Of a stretch of DNA of 64,000 nucleotides, positions 24,215 through 32,997 are shown piece by piece. Positions within the stretch are counted from its first letter, which is position 1. The number at the start of each line of letters is the position of its first letter. Origin of the DNA: Isachenkonia alkalipeptolytica (GTDB lineage Bacteria > Bacillota > Clostridia > Peptostreptococcales > T1SED10-28); contig NZ_SUMG01000004.1 in assembly GCF_009910325.1 (NCBI RefSeq), forward strand, positions 124,001 to 188,000, written 5' to 3'. A program made the position numbers and the translations under genes. The notes under the pieces were generated by a model that searched no databases, was not told the origin of the DNA, and saw only the letters and a program-made list of their open reading frames with translations.

Positions 24215-25393
24215 ATGAAAACCCTGTTTGATTTAAGAAAAAACAGTGACCCGAAGACCTATATCGAAATCAATCAATTATATGGAGGGGATCTTTTAAT
24301 ATTTGAATTTCAAAACCAGGAAATCACCCCCTGCACAGGATGTTGGAACTGCTGGTTGAAAACCCCGGGCACTTGCGTGTTGAAGGATCGGATGAGTGAG
24401 AGTTACGGAGCTTTTGTGAACAGCGATACGGTAATTGTACTGTTGGATACGGCTCAGGGCTTTATTAATCATCGGGGCAAGGCTTTTATTGACCGAACCA
24501 TCCCCCACTTTCATCCCTATATAAAACTGGTAGATGGAGAATCCCGGCATCTTTCCAGGTATGACCGATTACCGGAGATGGTTTTTTATTTTGAACGGGA
24601 AGGACTCACCGAAGAGGAGGAGGAGCGGATAGAGGATTACCTGTACCGAACGGCTTACCAGTTCCAAACAACAGGCTATAGAATCAAGGATCTACGTCAT
24701 CCCACATTGAAGGTATTGAATCGGCGGCCGGCGAAAAGAGGAGCGCAATCCTTTGGAGCCGTAAAGAAAATGGATAAACTGGTGATCTATAACGGATCTC
24801 CTCGAAGGTCGGGCAGTAATACAGCACTAATTTTACAAGAGGTCAGCCGTCGATTGGAAAACTCGGTGGAAATACGGGATCTTAAACATCGAGAAGAGTG
24901 GGGGAACTGGCAGGAAAAGTTTTCTAAAGAAGAGCATATTCTTTTGATGCTTCCTCTATACGTTCACAGTATGCCTTCCCATGTGATGGATTTTATTGAA
25001 GGCCTCAAACCCTCCCGAGGGAGTATCACCTTTTTTATTCAATCGGGATTTCCGGAAAGCAGCCAGTCCTATTATTTGGAAGCTTATTTTGAGCAGTTGG
25101 CAAAGCGGCTGGAAAGAACGTATTTGGGTACGGTGATTAAGGGAGGGATGGAGGGGCTGAAAGCCCGGCCTCCCCAGTCCCGTCAAAAGATGATCGAACC
25201 CTTGGCAACAATCATCGAGGAACTTATAAATCACGGACATATTTTGAAGGATTCATGCATACAACTGGGAAAACCAGTTCAACTGAGCTTACTTGGAAAA
25301 GCTTTTTTAAAAACCGGGATCATTAATTATTATTGGGATCAGCAGTTAAAAGCCAACAATGCGTTGGAGAGAAAAAATCATCGCCCTTATTAA
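24215..25393 (+). CDS. Tandem flavodoxin-like NAD(P)H-dependent reductase
   Basis: 392 residues formed of two flavodoxin-like halves. The first (1-180) lacks the FMN-phosphate loop but keeps TPCTGCWNCWLKTPGTC, a Cys-rich segment typical of iron-sulfur flavoproteins (four Cys). The second (about 188-360) begins with the standard LVIYNGSPRRSGSNTALIL loop, then LMLPLYVHSMPSHVMDFIE. It should be a cytosolic flavoprotein. AAAGGAG precedes the ATG. The joining of a Cys-type and a loop-type half is unusual. Substrate unknown. Confidence 0.78.
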   Translation: MKTLFDLRKNSDPKTYIEINQLYGGDLLIFEFQNQEITPCTGCWNCWLKTPGTCVLKDRMSESYGAFVNSDTVIVLLDTAQGFINHRGKAFIDRTIPHFHPYIKLVDGESRHLSRYDRLPEMVFYFEREGLTEEEEERIEDYLYRTAYQFQTTGYRIKDLRHPTLKVLNRRPAKRGAQSFGAVKKMDKLVIYNGSPRRSGSNTALILQEVSRRLENSVEIRDLKHREEWGNWQEKFSKEEHILLMLPLYVHSMPSHVMDFIEGLKPSRGSITFFIQSGFPESSQSYYLEAYFEQLAKRLERTYLGTVIKGGMEGLKARPPQSRQKMIEPLATIIEELINHGHILKDSCIQLGKPVQLSLLGKAFLKTGIINYYWDQQLKANNALERKNHRPY

Positions 25394-25398
25394 TAAAT

Positions 25399-25461
25399 GA
25401 ACCAAAGGGGACGGAGGTATTCGGTACATCATGTACCGAATGCCTCCGTTCCCTTTGGTTC
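25399..25461. repeat. 63-bp near-perfect palindrome, REP-like
   Basis: Two 31-base arms (25399-25429 and 25431-25461) around a single C pair along their full length with two G-T wobbles. The core reads ACGGAGG...CGGTACAT-c-ATGTACCG...CCTCCGT. No T-run follows, so it is not a terminator. Such palindromes ending in GTACATGATGTAC-type centres are often REP sequences of RAYT transposases; no RAYT is in the window. Confidence 0.8.
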
Positions 25462-25557
25462 GCCCGAAATTTACTGTTTAAAGATTGTCTTTCGCGAGTA
25501 AATATAGTACAGAAACACAATTTCCATTTGGTACCCATAAAACGAAGGGGTGGTTTT

Positions 25558-28500
25558 TTGAATAAAAGACAAAAAAGAAATATACGACTGATTGTACCGG
25601 CCGTTTTATGGGTATTTGTAATGGTTTCACTTTGGAGCATTGCTCCCGATTTAGATATTTTAGTGAGGGAGCATGGGCAACATGATATTCCCGAAGGATA
25701 CTCCACCCAAATTGCTCAGGATATTTTAGAAGAGCACGAGGGTACCTCTGGGGAAGAGGTATTGGTGCTTTATGAAATGGAAGAGGAGCTAGAAGCCTAC
25801 GAGGATAAGATCCTTACCATGAAAGACGATCTTATAGAAGACCCGGGAGAACTGGAAATCGCGGAGGTGGTCACCCCCTTTGACGGATCTCAGGAAGAAA
25901 ACCTTCTGGTGGGGGAGGACGGCGAACTGCTCCTAGTCATTATTGAGCTGGATATGACAGTATCGGAGATCTCTTTTGTACGGGAAGAGATTCAAGATAA
26001 AACGGAGATTGAAGGAATGGAAAGTTACACAACCGGTGCGGCGATTATCGAGGATGATGTGCTTACAACCACGGAAGAACGTTTAGGGATGATTGAGTAT
26101 TTAACCGTGGCCCTGGTATACATCGTTTTGCTGGTGGTTTTTAAATCACCAATTGCTCCCCTAGTACCCTTAATTACCTTAGGGGCTTCCTACTTTACCA
26201 GTATAGCCATTGTATCTTTGTTGATTGAGCATGTGGGATTTCCCGTATCCAATTTCAGTCAGGTATTTGTTTTAACGGTAACCTTTGCCATCGGTACGGA
26301 TTACGTGATTTTGCTGATGAAACGTTATCAGGAGGAGTTAACGGAAGACGAGAAAAATGGCAGGAATCATAATAGTGAGGATAATCATCAGCGGGTACAA
26401 CGAACCTTCCGCTTTACCCGAGGGGCGGTTTTGTCCAGTGCTATTACGGGATTTGTAGGGTTTGTAACCATCGGTCTCGCGGATTTTAACCTGTATCGTT
26501 CCGGTGTGGGGGTAGCCGTTGCGGTGGTGGTTCTGATTCTTGCCATTTGGACCTGGGTACCGCTTTTTATAGGAGTGATCGGTCAAAAACTTTTCTGGCC
26601 CTCCCATAAGTCTACGAAAAAAGAAAACAATCGGGTTTGGGGGTTTATCGGACGATACAGTACCGGATACCCCGCCTGGTCTTTGCTTTTTTTAATCATT
26701 CTTATGATTCCGCTGCTGCTTCTCTTTCGGAATGAGCCCTCTTTTCATTCCCTGGATGAACTGGAAGGGGACCAGGAGTCGGTGGTTGCCTTTGAAAAAA
26801 TTGAAGAGCATTTCGGGGAAGGGGAGTTTTTCTACGGAAATTTAATTGTGGAGGCGGAGGATCCCAATTGGGATGATGCCCAGCGGATTTCTTATGGAGA
26901 GATGGTAACGAACGACCTTTTGAAAATCGAAGATGTTGAGGAAGTACGAACCATAACCCGGCCGGAGGGCTCTCCCATTGATGCGATTACCGTACCCTAC
27001 CAGGCCGGACTGATAACCGACGAGGTGGGGGAAGCCTTGGAAGGGGTTCAAGAAATTCAACAGGGTCTGGAGGAGATGGAAGAAGAGCTTCGCAGTACAA
27101 AGGATCAGCTGGCGGGTCAGGAAGATGAGGTTCAGGAATTGGTCGACGGTACGGCGGAGAGTCGAAGTGCTTCGGGACAGTTACAATCCGGGGCCAATGA
27201 AGTAAACCACGGGGTTCGAAATATGCGTCAAGGGTTACGCTCTACCCAAGATAGTTTAGAGGAGTATTATAATTGTTTGGATATGATTGACAGTTTGTTT
27301 GAAAAACTGATCGGTCTGTTCAGTGATGAAGAAATTTCTGTCCTCAGTCCGGTTTTGGAGCCGTTACAGGAAGGAATTGAAGAAGTACGGCGACTGCAGC
27401 AAGGACTTGGAGAAGCTTCAGCGGGTCTCGATGAGATCTCCCGGGGAGCAGGTCAGCTACAACGGGGTCTAAGGGAAATTGAAGAGGGGCAAAAGGCCTT
27501 AATGGACTCCTTTACCGACCTGCAGGAAGGACTCGAAGAATTTCATCAGGGGGTAGTGGATTTGATGCACGGGGTGGATGAGCTGGAAGAAGGAATGATC
27601 AGCCTTCAAGAGGCTTTTGAGGAGGTGGCGGATCAGGAAGAAAACGTACTGGCCGGGATTTTTATTCCCGAGGATCTCTATGAAGAGGAGTTTGGAGATG
27701 CCTGGGAGGCCTACGGTACCCCGAATCGAAACGTTGTTATTTTTCAAACCCTTTTAGGGGTGAATCCCTATGGGGACCGGGCGATGGATGTAATTGAAGA
27801 TATGGAGGATGTGGCCCGATTCAGTTTGCAAAAATCCGATTATGAGGATTCTAAGGTGGCGATTGAAGGGCTTCCTGCAAGGAATCGGGACCTTCGGGCA
27901 TTGTCCCGTCAGGCTTTTTTCCAAACGGCGACCTATATGTTAATCGGGATATTTGTAGTGCTGACGATTCTTTATAAATCCTTAATCATGCCGATTTATG
28001 CAATGTTCTCCTTGGTGATCACCTATATCGCCTCTCAGACCATTGTGGAGCTGATTTTCATCAACGGGCTGGGATATCCGGGAGTGATGTGGTCCGTACC
28101 TTTTTTCACCTTTGTGATGCTGATGTCCATGGGGGTGGATTACTCCATATTTTTATTGACCCGGTTTAATGAAGAGATGGATAAGAAAAAACGGCGGACC
28201 ACGGGGGATGTAAAAAAGGCCATGCATACTGCCATGAAGAAAGTGGGGGGCGCCGTATTCTCCGCCGCCGTTATTCTAGGAGCCAGTTTCGCCGCTATTA
28301 CCCTATCGGGGATTCAGTCCCTGGTACAAATCGGATTATGGATCATCATCGGTCTCGGCTTTTATGTTTTGGTACTCCTGCCTATATTTATCCCTGCGGT
28401 AGCCAGTCTTTTCGGAGGAAATAACTGGTGGCCCTTCCATTTGATTTCCGGGAAAAAGGGGGCCGGAAACCCTTCGAATCTGACCTTGAATTCTACTGCC

Positions 28501-28653
28501 GCTGAATTGAAAAGGACCGGGAAGGCTCGGGAAGAAAATGCAAAAAACAAACGAGGCTCCAGGGCTTACCTCAAATCCAAAAGAAGGAAGGGCATAAACC
28601 CTTCCCGTAGGAGAGATAAGAGAAGTCTTCGAAGGCTGAGAAAATCAAAATAA
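25558..28653 (+). CDS. MMPL/RND family transporter
   Basis: 1031 residues from TTG 25558 (GAAGGGGTGG upstream; the frame is open further to 25333 but crosses the palindrome). It has one N-terminal helix, an outside loop, then two MMPL blocks, each with GxDY motifs (GTDYVILLMKRYQEEL and GVDYSIFLLTRFNEEM). Between them is a long Gln/Glu-rich coiled coil (about 500-730) of the kind seen in Firmicute YdgH/YhgE-like exporters. It should export lipids or drugs using the proton gradient. The C-terminal 70 residues form a very basic Arg/Lys tail. Its stop overlaps the end of mrpD convergently. Confidence 0.88.
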   Translation: MNKRQKRNIRLIVPAVLWVFVMVSLWSIAPDLDILVREHGQHDIPEGYSTQIAQDILEEHEGTSGEEVLVLYEMEEELEAYEDKILTMKDDLIEDPGELEIAEVVTPFDGSQEENLLVGEDGELLLVIIELDMTVSEISFVREEIQDKTEIEGMESYTTGAAIIEDDVLTTTEERLGMIEYLTVALVYIVLLVVFKSPIAPLVPLITLGASYFTSIAIVSLLIEHVGFPVSNFSQVFVLTVTFAIGTDYVILLMKRYQEELTEDEKNGRNHNSEDNHQRVQRTFRFTRGAVLSSAITGFVGFVTIGLADFNLYRSGVGVAVAVVVLILAIWTWVPLFIGVIGQKLFWPSHKSTKKENNRVWGFIGRYSTGYPAWSLLFLIILMIPLLLLFRNEPSFHSLDELEGDQESVVAFEKIEEHFGEGEFFYGNLIVEAEDPNWDDAQRISYGEMVTNDLLKIEDVEEVRTITRPEGSPIDAITVPYQAGLITDEVGEALEGVQEIQQGLEEMEEELRSTKDQLAGQEDEVQELVDGTAESRSASGQLQSGANEVNHGVRNMRQGLRSTQDSLEEYYNCLDMIDSLFEKLIGLFSDEEISVLSPVLEPLQEGIEEVRRLQQGLGEASAGLDEISRGAGQLQRGLREIEEGQKALMDSFTDLQEGLEEFHQGVVDLMHGVDELEEGMISLQEAFEEVADQEENVLAGIFIPEDLYEEEFGDAWEAYGTPNRNVVIFQTLLGVNPYGDRAMDVIEDMEDVARFSLQKSDYEDSKVAIEGLPARNRDLRALSRQAFFQTATYMLIGIFVVLTILYKSLIMPIYAMFSLVITYIASQTIVELIFINGLGYPGVMWSVPFFTFVMLMSMGVDYSIFLLTRFNEEMDKKKRRTTGDVKKAMHTAMKKVGGAVFSAAVILGASFAAITLSGIQSLVQIGLWIIIGLGFYVLVLLPIFIPAVASLFGGNNWWPFHLISGKKGAGNPSNLTLNSTAAELKRTGKAREENAKNKRGSRAYLKSKRRKGINPSRRRDKRSLRRLRKSK

Positions 28654-30249
28654 GTTGAATACTTCCGACCATAAAAGCATGATGAATATAAAGGCCACCA
28701 TCATGTAGTTCGCCGCTTGAAAAGAGAGTTCATATTCCCGTACTTTTTCAAAGAAGGAGGCAGTAATAGGAGATTGGCGGATGAATAAATAGGCAACCAA
28801 AAGATATAACAGAAAGAAGAGCCATGCTTCTGGGGAAAGGGGGGCCTCATAAAAGCGGAGCCCTCCAAAACCGGGAACCATCAATTGGTACAGGTTTAAA
28901 AACAGGATCCCTGCGGTCAGGAGGCCTAAGGAGAGGCGGTCATAAATACTGACGGTCAGGGGCTTTCGAGAGCCACGGGGAAGGAGGATCTGCAAAAGTC
29001 TTCCAAATAGGATTAGGGTGCCCAGGTTGATGAAATGATAGCCCAAATAAAACAGCGGTTGATCCCGAAGAATCATTCCGACAAGGGCTTTTCCCTGATA
29101 GCCCAGCAGTAGGGGGGTTCCCATAATGGATAGAATTCCAAAGAGCATCACAGCGCCCACCAGGGGCATGCGATGCAACACCCCCCGGATTTTTTCCAGA
29201 TCATAGGTTTTATAGCTGCGAACAATGGAGCCCGCCCCTAGAAATAGTAAAATCTTTAAAAATCCGTGGTTTACAATATGGACCAAGGCTCCGGAAACCC
29301 CTTCCGATGTGGGAACTTCCAAAGAACTAAGGCCCATGACGATAAAGCCGATATGGGAAATGGTGCTAAAGGCGAGCAGCCGTTTAATATTGGTCTGACT
29401 GATACCGAAAAACAAGCCACACAGTGCGGTGATCATTCCCAGAAGAATAAAAAAGTCTTTATAGGCCTCCATGGGAAAGACCTGTTGGATTTTATACAGT
29501 CCCAGGACACCGCTTTTTACCATGATCCCCGAAAGTACGGCGGAGATACTGCTGGTGGATACACTGTGGGCCCGGGGCAGCCAGTTGTATACGGGAAAAA
29601 AGGCGGATTTCACTCCCATAGATACGCACATCAATACGAATATCATGATCATCGTGGCATCCTGTTCCATACCCGACAAGGCATCCTGTACCAGTCCCAT
29701 ATGAAGGGTTCCCGTCATGCGGTAAAGCATACTGAGGCCGATCAGAAACAATAAAATTCCCGCGGTATTAAAAACGATGTAGTAAATCCCGGCTCTTAAG
29801 GAAGGGCCGTCTTTTTTGTAAATAATTAAAATACCTGATAGAATCGTGGCAATTTCAATGAACAAAAACAGGTTGAAAAAATCGTGGGCATGGACAATAC
29901 CCATAAAAACCCCCTGCAAAAATAATAAAAAGAAATAATAGCTTGAGGACTGTTTTTGATGGGGCCAGCTGTAAAGGATTACCGAAAACCACAACAACAC
30001 CGATAATAACCCGTAGCCGTAGGTAAGGGTATTGGAAATCAAGGTGATGTTGAGCTTGTCACCGAAGGCTCCCAGGACCAGGTAATATTCCCCCTCGGGA
30101 AGATAAAGAGAAAAATATCGAAGTCCCACAACCAGCAGGGCTCCTTGTGCAATAAAGGCTAAAAGATTGCTCCTGGGATCATTGATCAGATAAATAACAA
30201 TGGCGAAAATAATCGGAATCAGAATTGCAAAAATGGGATAATAACTCAT
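28645..30249 (-). CDS. mrpD: Mrp/Mnh-type Na+/H+ antiporter subunit D
   Basis: 534 residues, about 14 helices, related to NuoL/M/N. Recognisable are the conserved Glu region HDFFNLFLFIEIATILSG, SAFFPVYNWLPRAHSVSTSSISAVLSGIMVKSG (proton-channel Lys and His), and LAFSTISHIGFI. In Mrp complexes this subunit carries the proton path. AAAGGAGG precedes the ATG, and the start overlaps mrpC by 4 bases. It is the last gene of the run, and as MrpA is missing it is the only large antiporter-like subunit here. Confidence 0.9.
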   Translation of the reverse strand: MSYYPIFAILIPIIFAIVIYLINDPRSNLLAFIAQGALLVVGLRYFSLYLPEGEYYLVLGAFGDKLNITLISNTLTYGYGLLSVLLWFSVILYSWPHQKQSSSYYFFLLFLQGVFMGIVHAHDFFNLFLFIEIATILSGILIIYKKDGPSLRAGIYYIVFNTAGILLFLIGLSMLYRMTGTLHMGLVQDALSGMEQDATMIMIFVLMCVSMGVKSAFFPVYNWLPRAHSVSTSSISAVLSGIMVKSGVLGLYKIQQVFPMEAYKDFFILLGMITALCGLFFGISQTNIKRLLAFSTISHIGFIVMGLSSLEVPTSEGVSGALVHIVNHGFLKILLFLGAGSIVRSYKTYDLEKIRGVLHRMPLVGAVMLFGILSIMGTPLLLGYQGKALVGMILRDQPLFYLGYHFINLGTLILFGRLLQILLPRGSRKPLTVSIYDRLSLGLLTAGILFLNLYQLMVPGFGGLRFYEAPLSPEAWLFFLLYLLVAYLFIRQSPITASFFEKVREYELSFQAANYMMVAFIFIMLLWSEVFNLF

Positions 30250-30584
30250 TGGTTATCCTCCTTTTCTAAAAGGAGTTTCCAGTCTAAAGTCCCGTATTGG
30301 TGGTATATTTTAATACTCATCATCAGGGCTAAAGCGGTTACGGAGGCACCGATAACAATGGTGGTAATCATCAGTGCTTGGGGCAGGGGATCCACCGGTT
30401 TTCCTCCCATAGAGGGGATAATCGGCACCGCACCTTCCGGCACATAAAACAGGCGAAGGAAAAAAAGAATCACCGCGGCCTCCAAGACATTAAGAAATAC
30501 GATGGATTTAATCAGGTGACGGCTGGTGGCCAGACCGTAAAGGCCCAGACCGATCATCAATAGAATTAATGAGAGCTGCAACAT
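30246..30584 (-). CDS. mrpC: Mrp antiporter subunit C (NuoK-like)
   Basis: 112 residues with three helices of the MnhC/NuoK fold. The motifs SRHLIKSIVFLNVLEAAVILF and DPLPQALMITTIVIGASVTALALMM are hallmarks; the family Glu lies in the second helix. It starts right after the mrpB stop (TAGATG) and overlaps mrpD. Confidence 0.93.
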   Translation of the reverse strand: MLQLSLILLMIGLGLYGLATSRHLIKSIVFLNVLEAAVILFFLRLFYVPEGAVPIIPSMGGKPVDPLPQALMITTIVIGASVTALALMMSIKIYHQYGTLDWKLLLEKEDNQ

Positions 30585-31286
30585 CTACTTTCCCTCCTTT
30601 ACAAAGCGGGTAAAGATTATGGTTAAGCCCGAGGAGACCTTCAGTCCGATTAAAAGATTTAGCAACACCAAAAACAATCTTCGCAGTTCCGGATCCAGGG
30701 ATCCGGATAAGAAGTTGGTAAAAGGAGCACCTTCGGTAAAAAGACTGATAAGGCCCAGGCTTAGCAGGGATAAAAACAGGATCTTCTCCAGTCGGTTTAA
30801 TAAATTTGTGTCTGCCGAAGCTTTTTCCGGGATGTATACGGAAATCAGTCGGGCGGTGGCCAGGATGACGCCGCCCTGAAAGCCGCCTCCGGGGCTGAGA
30901 TCCCCGAATACGATAATGTAAAATCCGAAAAGTAGCATAAAAGGATAAAGTATTCGGCTGACCGCAAGGATGGTGTCGCTGTCCTTCGGTGCGGCGGCTA
31001 CCTTTGCCCGGGGAAAGGGCCTTGAATAAGCGGAAGACTGGGTCATATAAAGCACCCCCGCTGCGGAAATTAGAAGAATTCCCGCTTCAAAAATGGAATC
31101 GAAAAGACGGTAATCCAGTAAAATCGCAGCCACCAGGTTTTTGGATGCGGTGTCGTCGTAGCCTTGTTGGATTACGGTCTCGCCAACGGAGGTTTCCGGA
31201 GAAAAGTTTTCCAAGGGAGCCGTGGCCGTAAGGGAATAAAGTAAAATAAAGCCGAACATCAACAGCAGCATCAGTTTCTTAATCAT
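30585..31286 (-). CDS. mrpB: Mrp antiporter subunit B-like protein with N-terminal extension
   Basis: 233 residues from ATG 31286 (GAGGAGG nine bases upstream; an earlier ATG at 31295 overlaps the ribosome site). The C-terminal half holds the MnhB domain: SRILYPFMLLFGFYIIVFGDLSPGGGFQGGVI and later LLNLLIGLKVSSGLTIIF. The N-terminal 90 residues carry helices and resemble the last part of MrpA (MbhE-like; DYRLFDSIFEAGILLISAAGV), so this is an A-tail/B fusion. Overlaps the DUF4040 gene by 8 bases. Confidence 0.85.
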   Translation of the reverse strand: MIKKLMLLLMFGFILLYSLTATAPLENFSPETSVGETVIQQGYDDTASKNLVAAILLDYRLFDSIFEAGILLISAAGVLYMTQSSAYSRPFPRAKVAAAPKDSDTILAVSRILYPFMLLFGFYIIVFGDLSPGGGFQGGVILATARLISVYIPEKASADTNLLNRLEKILFLSLLSLGLISLFTEGAPFTNFLSGSLDPELRRLFLVLLNLLIGLKVSSGLTIIFTRFVKEGK

Positions 31287-31809
31287 AAATCTCATCCTCC
31301 TCTACGACCTCAAATCGAATGCGAGGATCCTCATGAAGCACCCGCCGTAATTTATGGTGGAGAACGCTGCTTTTTTTCATGACAAATACATATTTACCGT
31401 CCCGGTGACTTTTTACAATGATCAAATCCACATTCCGTTCGCGAAAAGCCCCTTTGATTTGCACATGATGTTCGAAATAAATATCCAGAGTCAGGTCATA
31501 GGAATCCGTAAATCGTTCTAGGGGTTTGAAACCGGGGCAGCCTTCCTTTTCACTAAAGAACTTATCCTCCACCCGGCTGACCACCACAAAGTTCTTCTGT
31601 TTTCCCAGGGCAATGGTAAAAAAAAGCGGCAAAAGGGCGCTGCCGATGGCAATTTCCGCTAAGGCCACATCATAGGCGTGGTATAGAAAGTAGAGTGCCG
31701 ACATCAGCAAAGAGAAAACTGCAAAATAAATAATCAGGCGAAGGGACTCCTTTTCCCGAAGCATAATGATGATAAAAAAGATGATTAGGCCGTAGAGTAT
31801 CAGATACAT
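31279..31809 (-). CDS. DUF4040 (MrpA C-terminal-like) subunit with soluble C-terminal extension
   Basis: 176 residues. Residues 1-75 have three helices and YDVALAEIAIGSALLPLFFTIAL, the hallmark of the DUF4040/MbhD-like domain, which in canonical Mrp is part of MrpA. After it come about 95 hydrophilic residues (VSRVEDKFFSEKEG... to HEDPRIRFEVVEEDEIYD) with alternating strands, which I do not recognise and which are longer than expected for the domain. It may be a cytosolic regulatory part. It overlaps mrpB. Confidence 0.8.
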   Translation of the reverse strand: MYLILYGLIIFFIIIMLREKESLRLIIYFAVFSLLMSALYFLYHAYDVALAEIAIGSALLPLFFTIALGKQKNFVVVSRVEDKFFSEKEGCPGFKPLERFTDSYDLTLDIYFEHHVQIKGAFRERNVDLIIVKSHRDGKYVFVMKKSSVLHHKLRRVLHEDPRIRFEVVEEDEIYD

Positions 31810-31897
31810 CGCGTTGCACCTCGCTTTGGTCTAATGACCGGTTGGTCTTTTCATCGGAAGGGTAATTCTTTGTTGAAGACCGGTCAGTTTATGGAAT

Positions 31898-32221
31898 TTA
31901 AGACTCTTTTAGCTCCTGGTCGTCCTTTGAAACAGTTTCCGGATCCTTTAAGGGAATTCCGTTGATTAAGGCGGAGCGCCCGATGAACTGACTGTTTAAG
32001 GGGCTGGTGATCAGGAAAAACAGCAGGATTGCTAAAAGCTTCAGGGATTCCCACTGCAAGCCGATCCGAAACACCAGGGCAAGGATAATGGAAAAGAAGG
32101 CAACGGTGTCGATCTTCGAAGCCACTAAAATTTTCAAATAGATGCTTTTAAAACGAAAAAGACCGATTACTCCAAAGAGTAAAAAAATCCAGGAAATCAT
32201 AAGAAAAAAATTGCTGATCAT
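31898..32221 (-). CDS. mrpG: Mrp antiporter subunit G
   Basis: 107 residues, three helices, MnhG-type: GVIGLFRFKSIYLKILVASKIDTVAFFSIIL and LLFFLITSPLNSQFIGRSAL. Part of the small-subunit trio E-F-G. It overlaps mrpF by 4 bases (ATGA), with AAGGAGG upstream. An 88-base gap separates it from the next gene of the run. Confidence 0.9.
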   Translation of the reverse strand: MISNFFLMISWIFLLFGVIGLFRFKSIYLKILVASKIDTVAFFSIILALVFRIGLQWESLKLLAILLFFLITSPLNSQFIGRSALINGIPLKDPETVSKDDQELKES

Positions 32222-32475
32222 TTTTGGCGGCCTCCTTCCATCAGAAAGCGGGTAATTAAGGTGACAGCTAAGAATCCGACGATGGAGAAGGTAAGGGCGA
32301 TATCGAGAAAAAAGAAATTATCCCGCTGAAAGCCGATCAATAAAAGCAGTAAAACGGTTTTGCCGCTGATCAGGTTTAACGCCAGGATCCGTTCCCAAAT
32401 CGTAGGACTGAAAATGAATTTTATACTGATTATCCCTATCGCCATAAGCAGGAGAAGAATTGTAAACTCGATCAT
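32218..32475 (-). CDS. mrpF: Mrp antiporter subunit F
   Basis: 85 residues, three helices: GIISIKFIFSPTIWERILALNLISGKTVLLLLL and FFLDIALTFSIVGFLAVTLITRFL, with the family Asp in DIAL. The ATG shares its A with the mrpE stop (TGATG), so translation is coupled. Confidence 0.92.
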   Translation of the reverse strand: MIEFTILLLLMAIGIISIKFIFSPTIWERILALNLISGKTVLLLLLIGFQRDNFFFLDIALTFSIVGFLAVTLITRFLMEGGRQK

Positions 32476-32966
32476 CAAATCCCTCCTTTTAAAAAGGGTT
32501 GTTCCAGCCGGGTTTTAATATCTTTTCCTATGGTTTTACCCTGTTGGAAATCATTTTTCACCGAAAGCACCAGCAGTCGATTTCGCCGCTGGTCCAAGGT
32601 GATGGTTCCCGGAGTCAAGGTGATGGAATTGGCAATTAACGTGGTGATAAATAAATTGTTGTTCTCCAAGTCCATGGAAAAGATAATGGGATCGTCATTT
32701 CCTTTGATGATGGTCACCAGCAGGCAAAATCCGGCGTAGTACATATCCAAAATCAGACGGATACTGTGGCCGAGTAGGAGCCCAAAAGAGGGCAGGGAGA
32801 AATAGGAGCCTTGATCATGATAATAGGTCCCTTTTGACAGAAACACCACCAATAGGGAAAAAAGCCCTCCGATAAGTATATTGACGGGGGCAAGACTTAG
32901 GGAAAAAAGCATCCAAACCCCCAACAAAAATCCAAAGAGTTTAAATTGAAAAATTATTTTATCCAT
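32475..32966 (-). CDS. mrpE: Mrp antiporter subunit E
   Basis: 163 residues, MnhE type: hydrophobic N-terminal third, then DMYYAGFCLLVTIIKGNDDPIIFSMD, LIANSITLTPGTITLD and the terminal soluble part. It is the first gene of the Mrp-like run and lies 31 bases after the activase gene upstream of it on the strand, so it may be expressed from the same transcript. AAGGAGGG precedes the ATG. Confidence 0.92.
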   Translation of the reverse strand: MDKIIFQFKLFGFLLGVWMLFSLSLAPVNILIGGLFSLLVVFLSKGTYYHDQGSYFSLPSFGLLLGHSIRLILDMYYAGFCLLVTIIKGNDDPIIFSMDLENNNLFITTLIANSITLTPGTITLDQRRNRLLVLSVKNDFQQGKTIGKDIKTRLEQPFLKGGI

Positions 32967-32997
32967 GGTTATCCCTCCTTGCTTGCCGAAGTTTTCC

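Noticed and set aside
29266-29754. 162-codon plus-strand frame opposite mrpD
   Set aside because: It is the mirror of a conserved membrane protein gene and has typical shadow composition.
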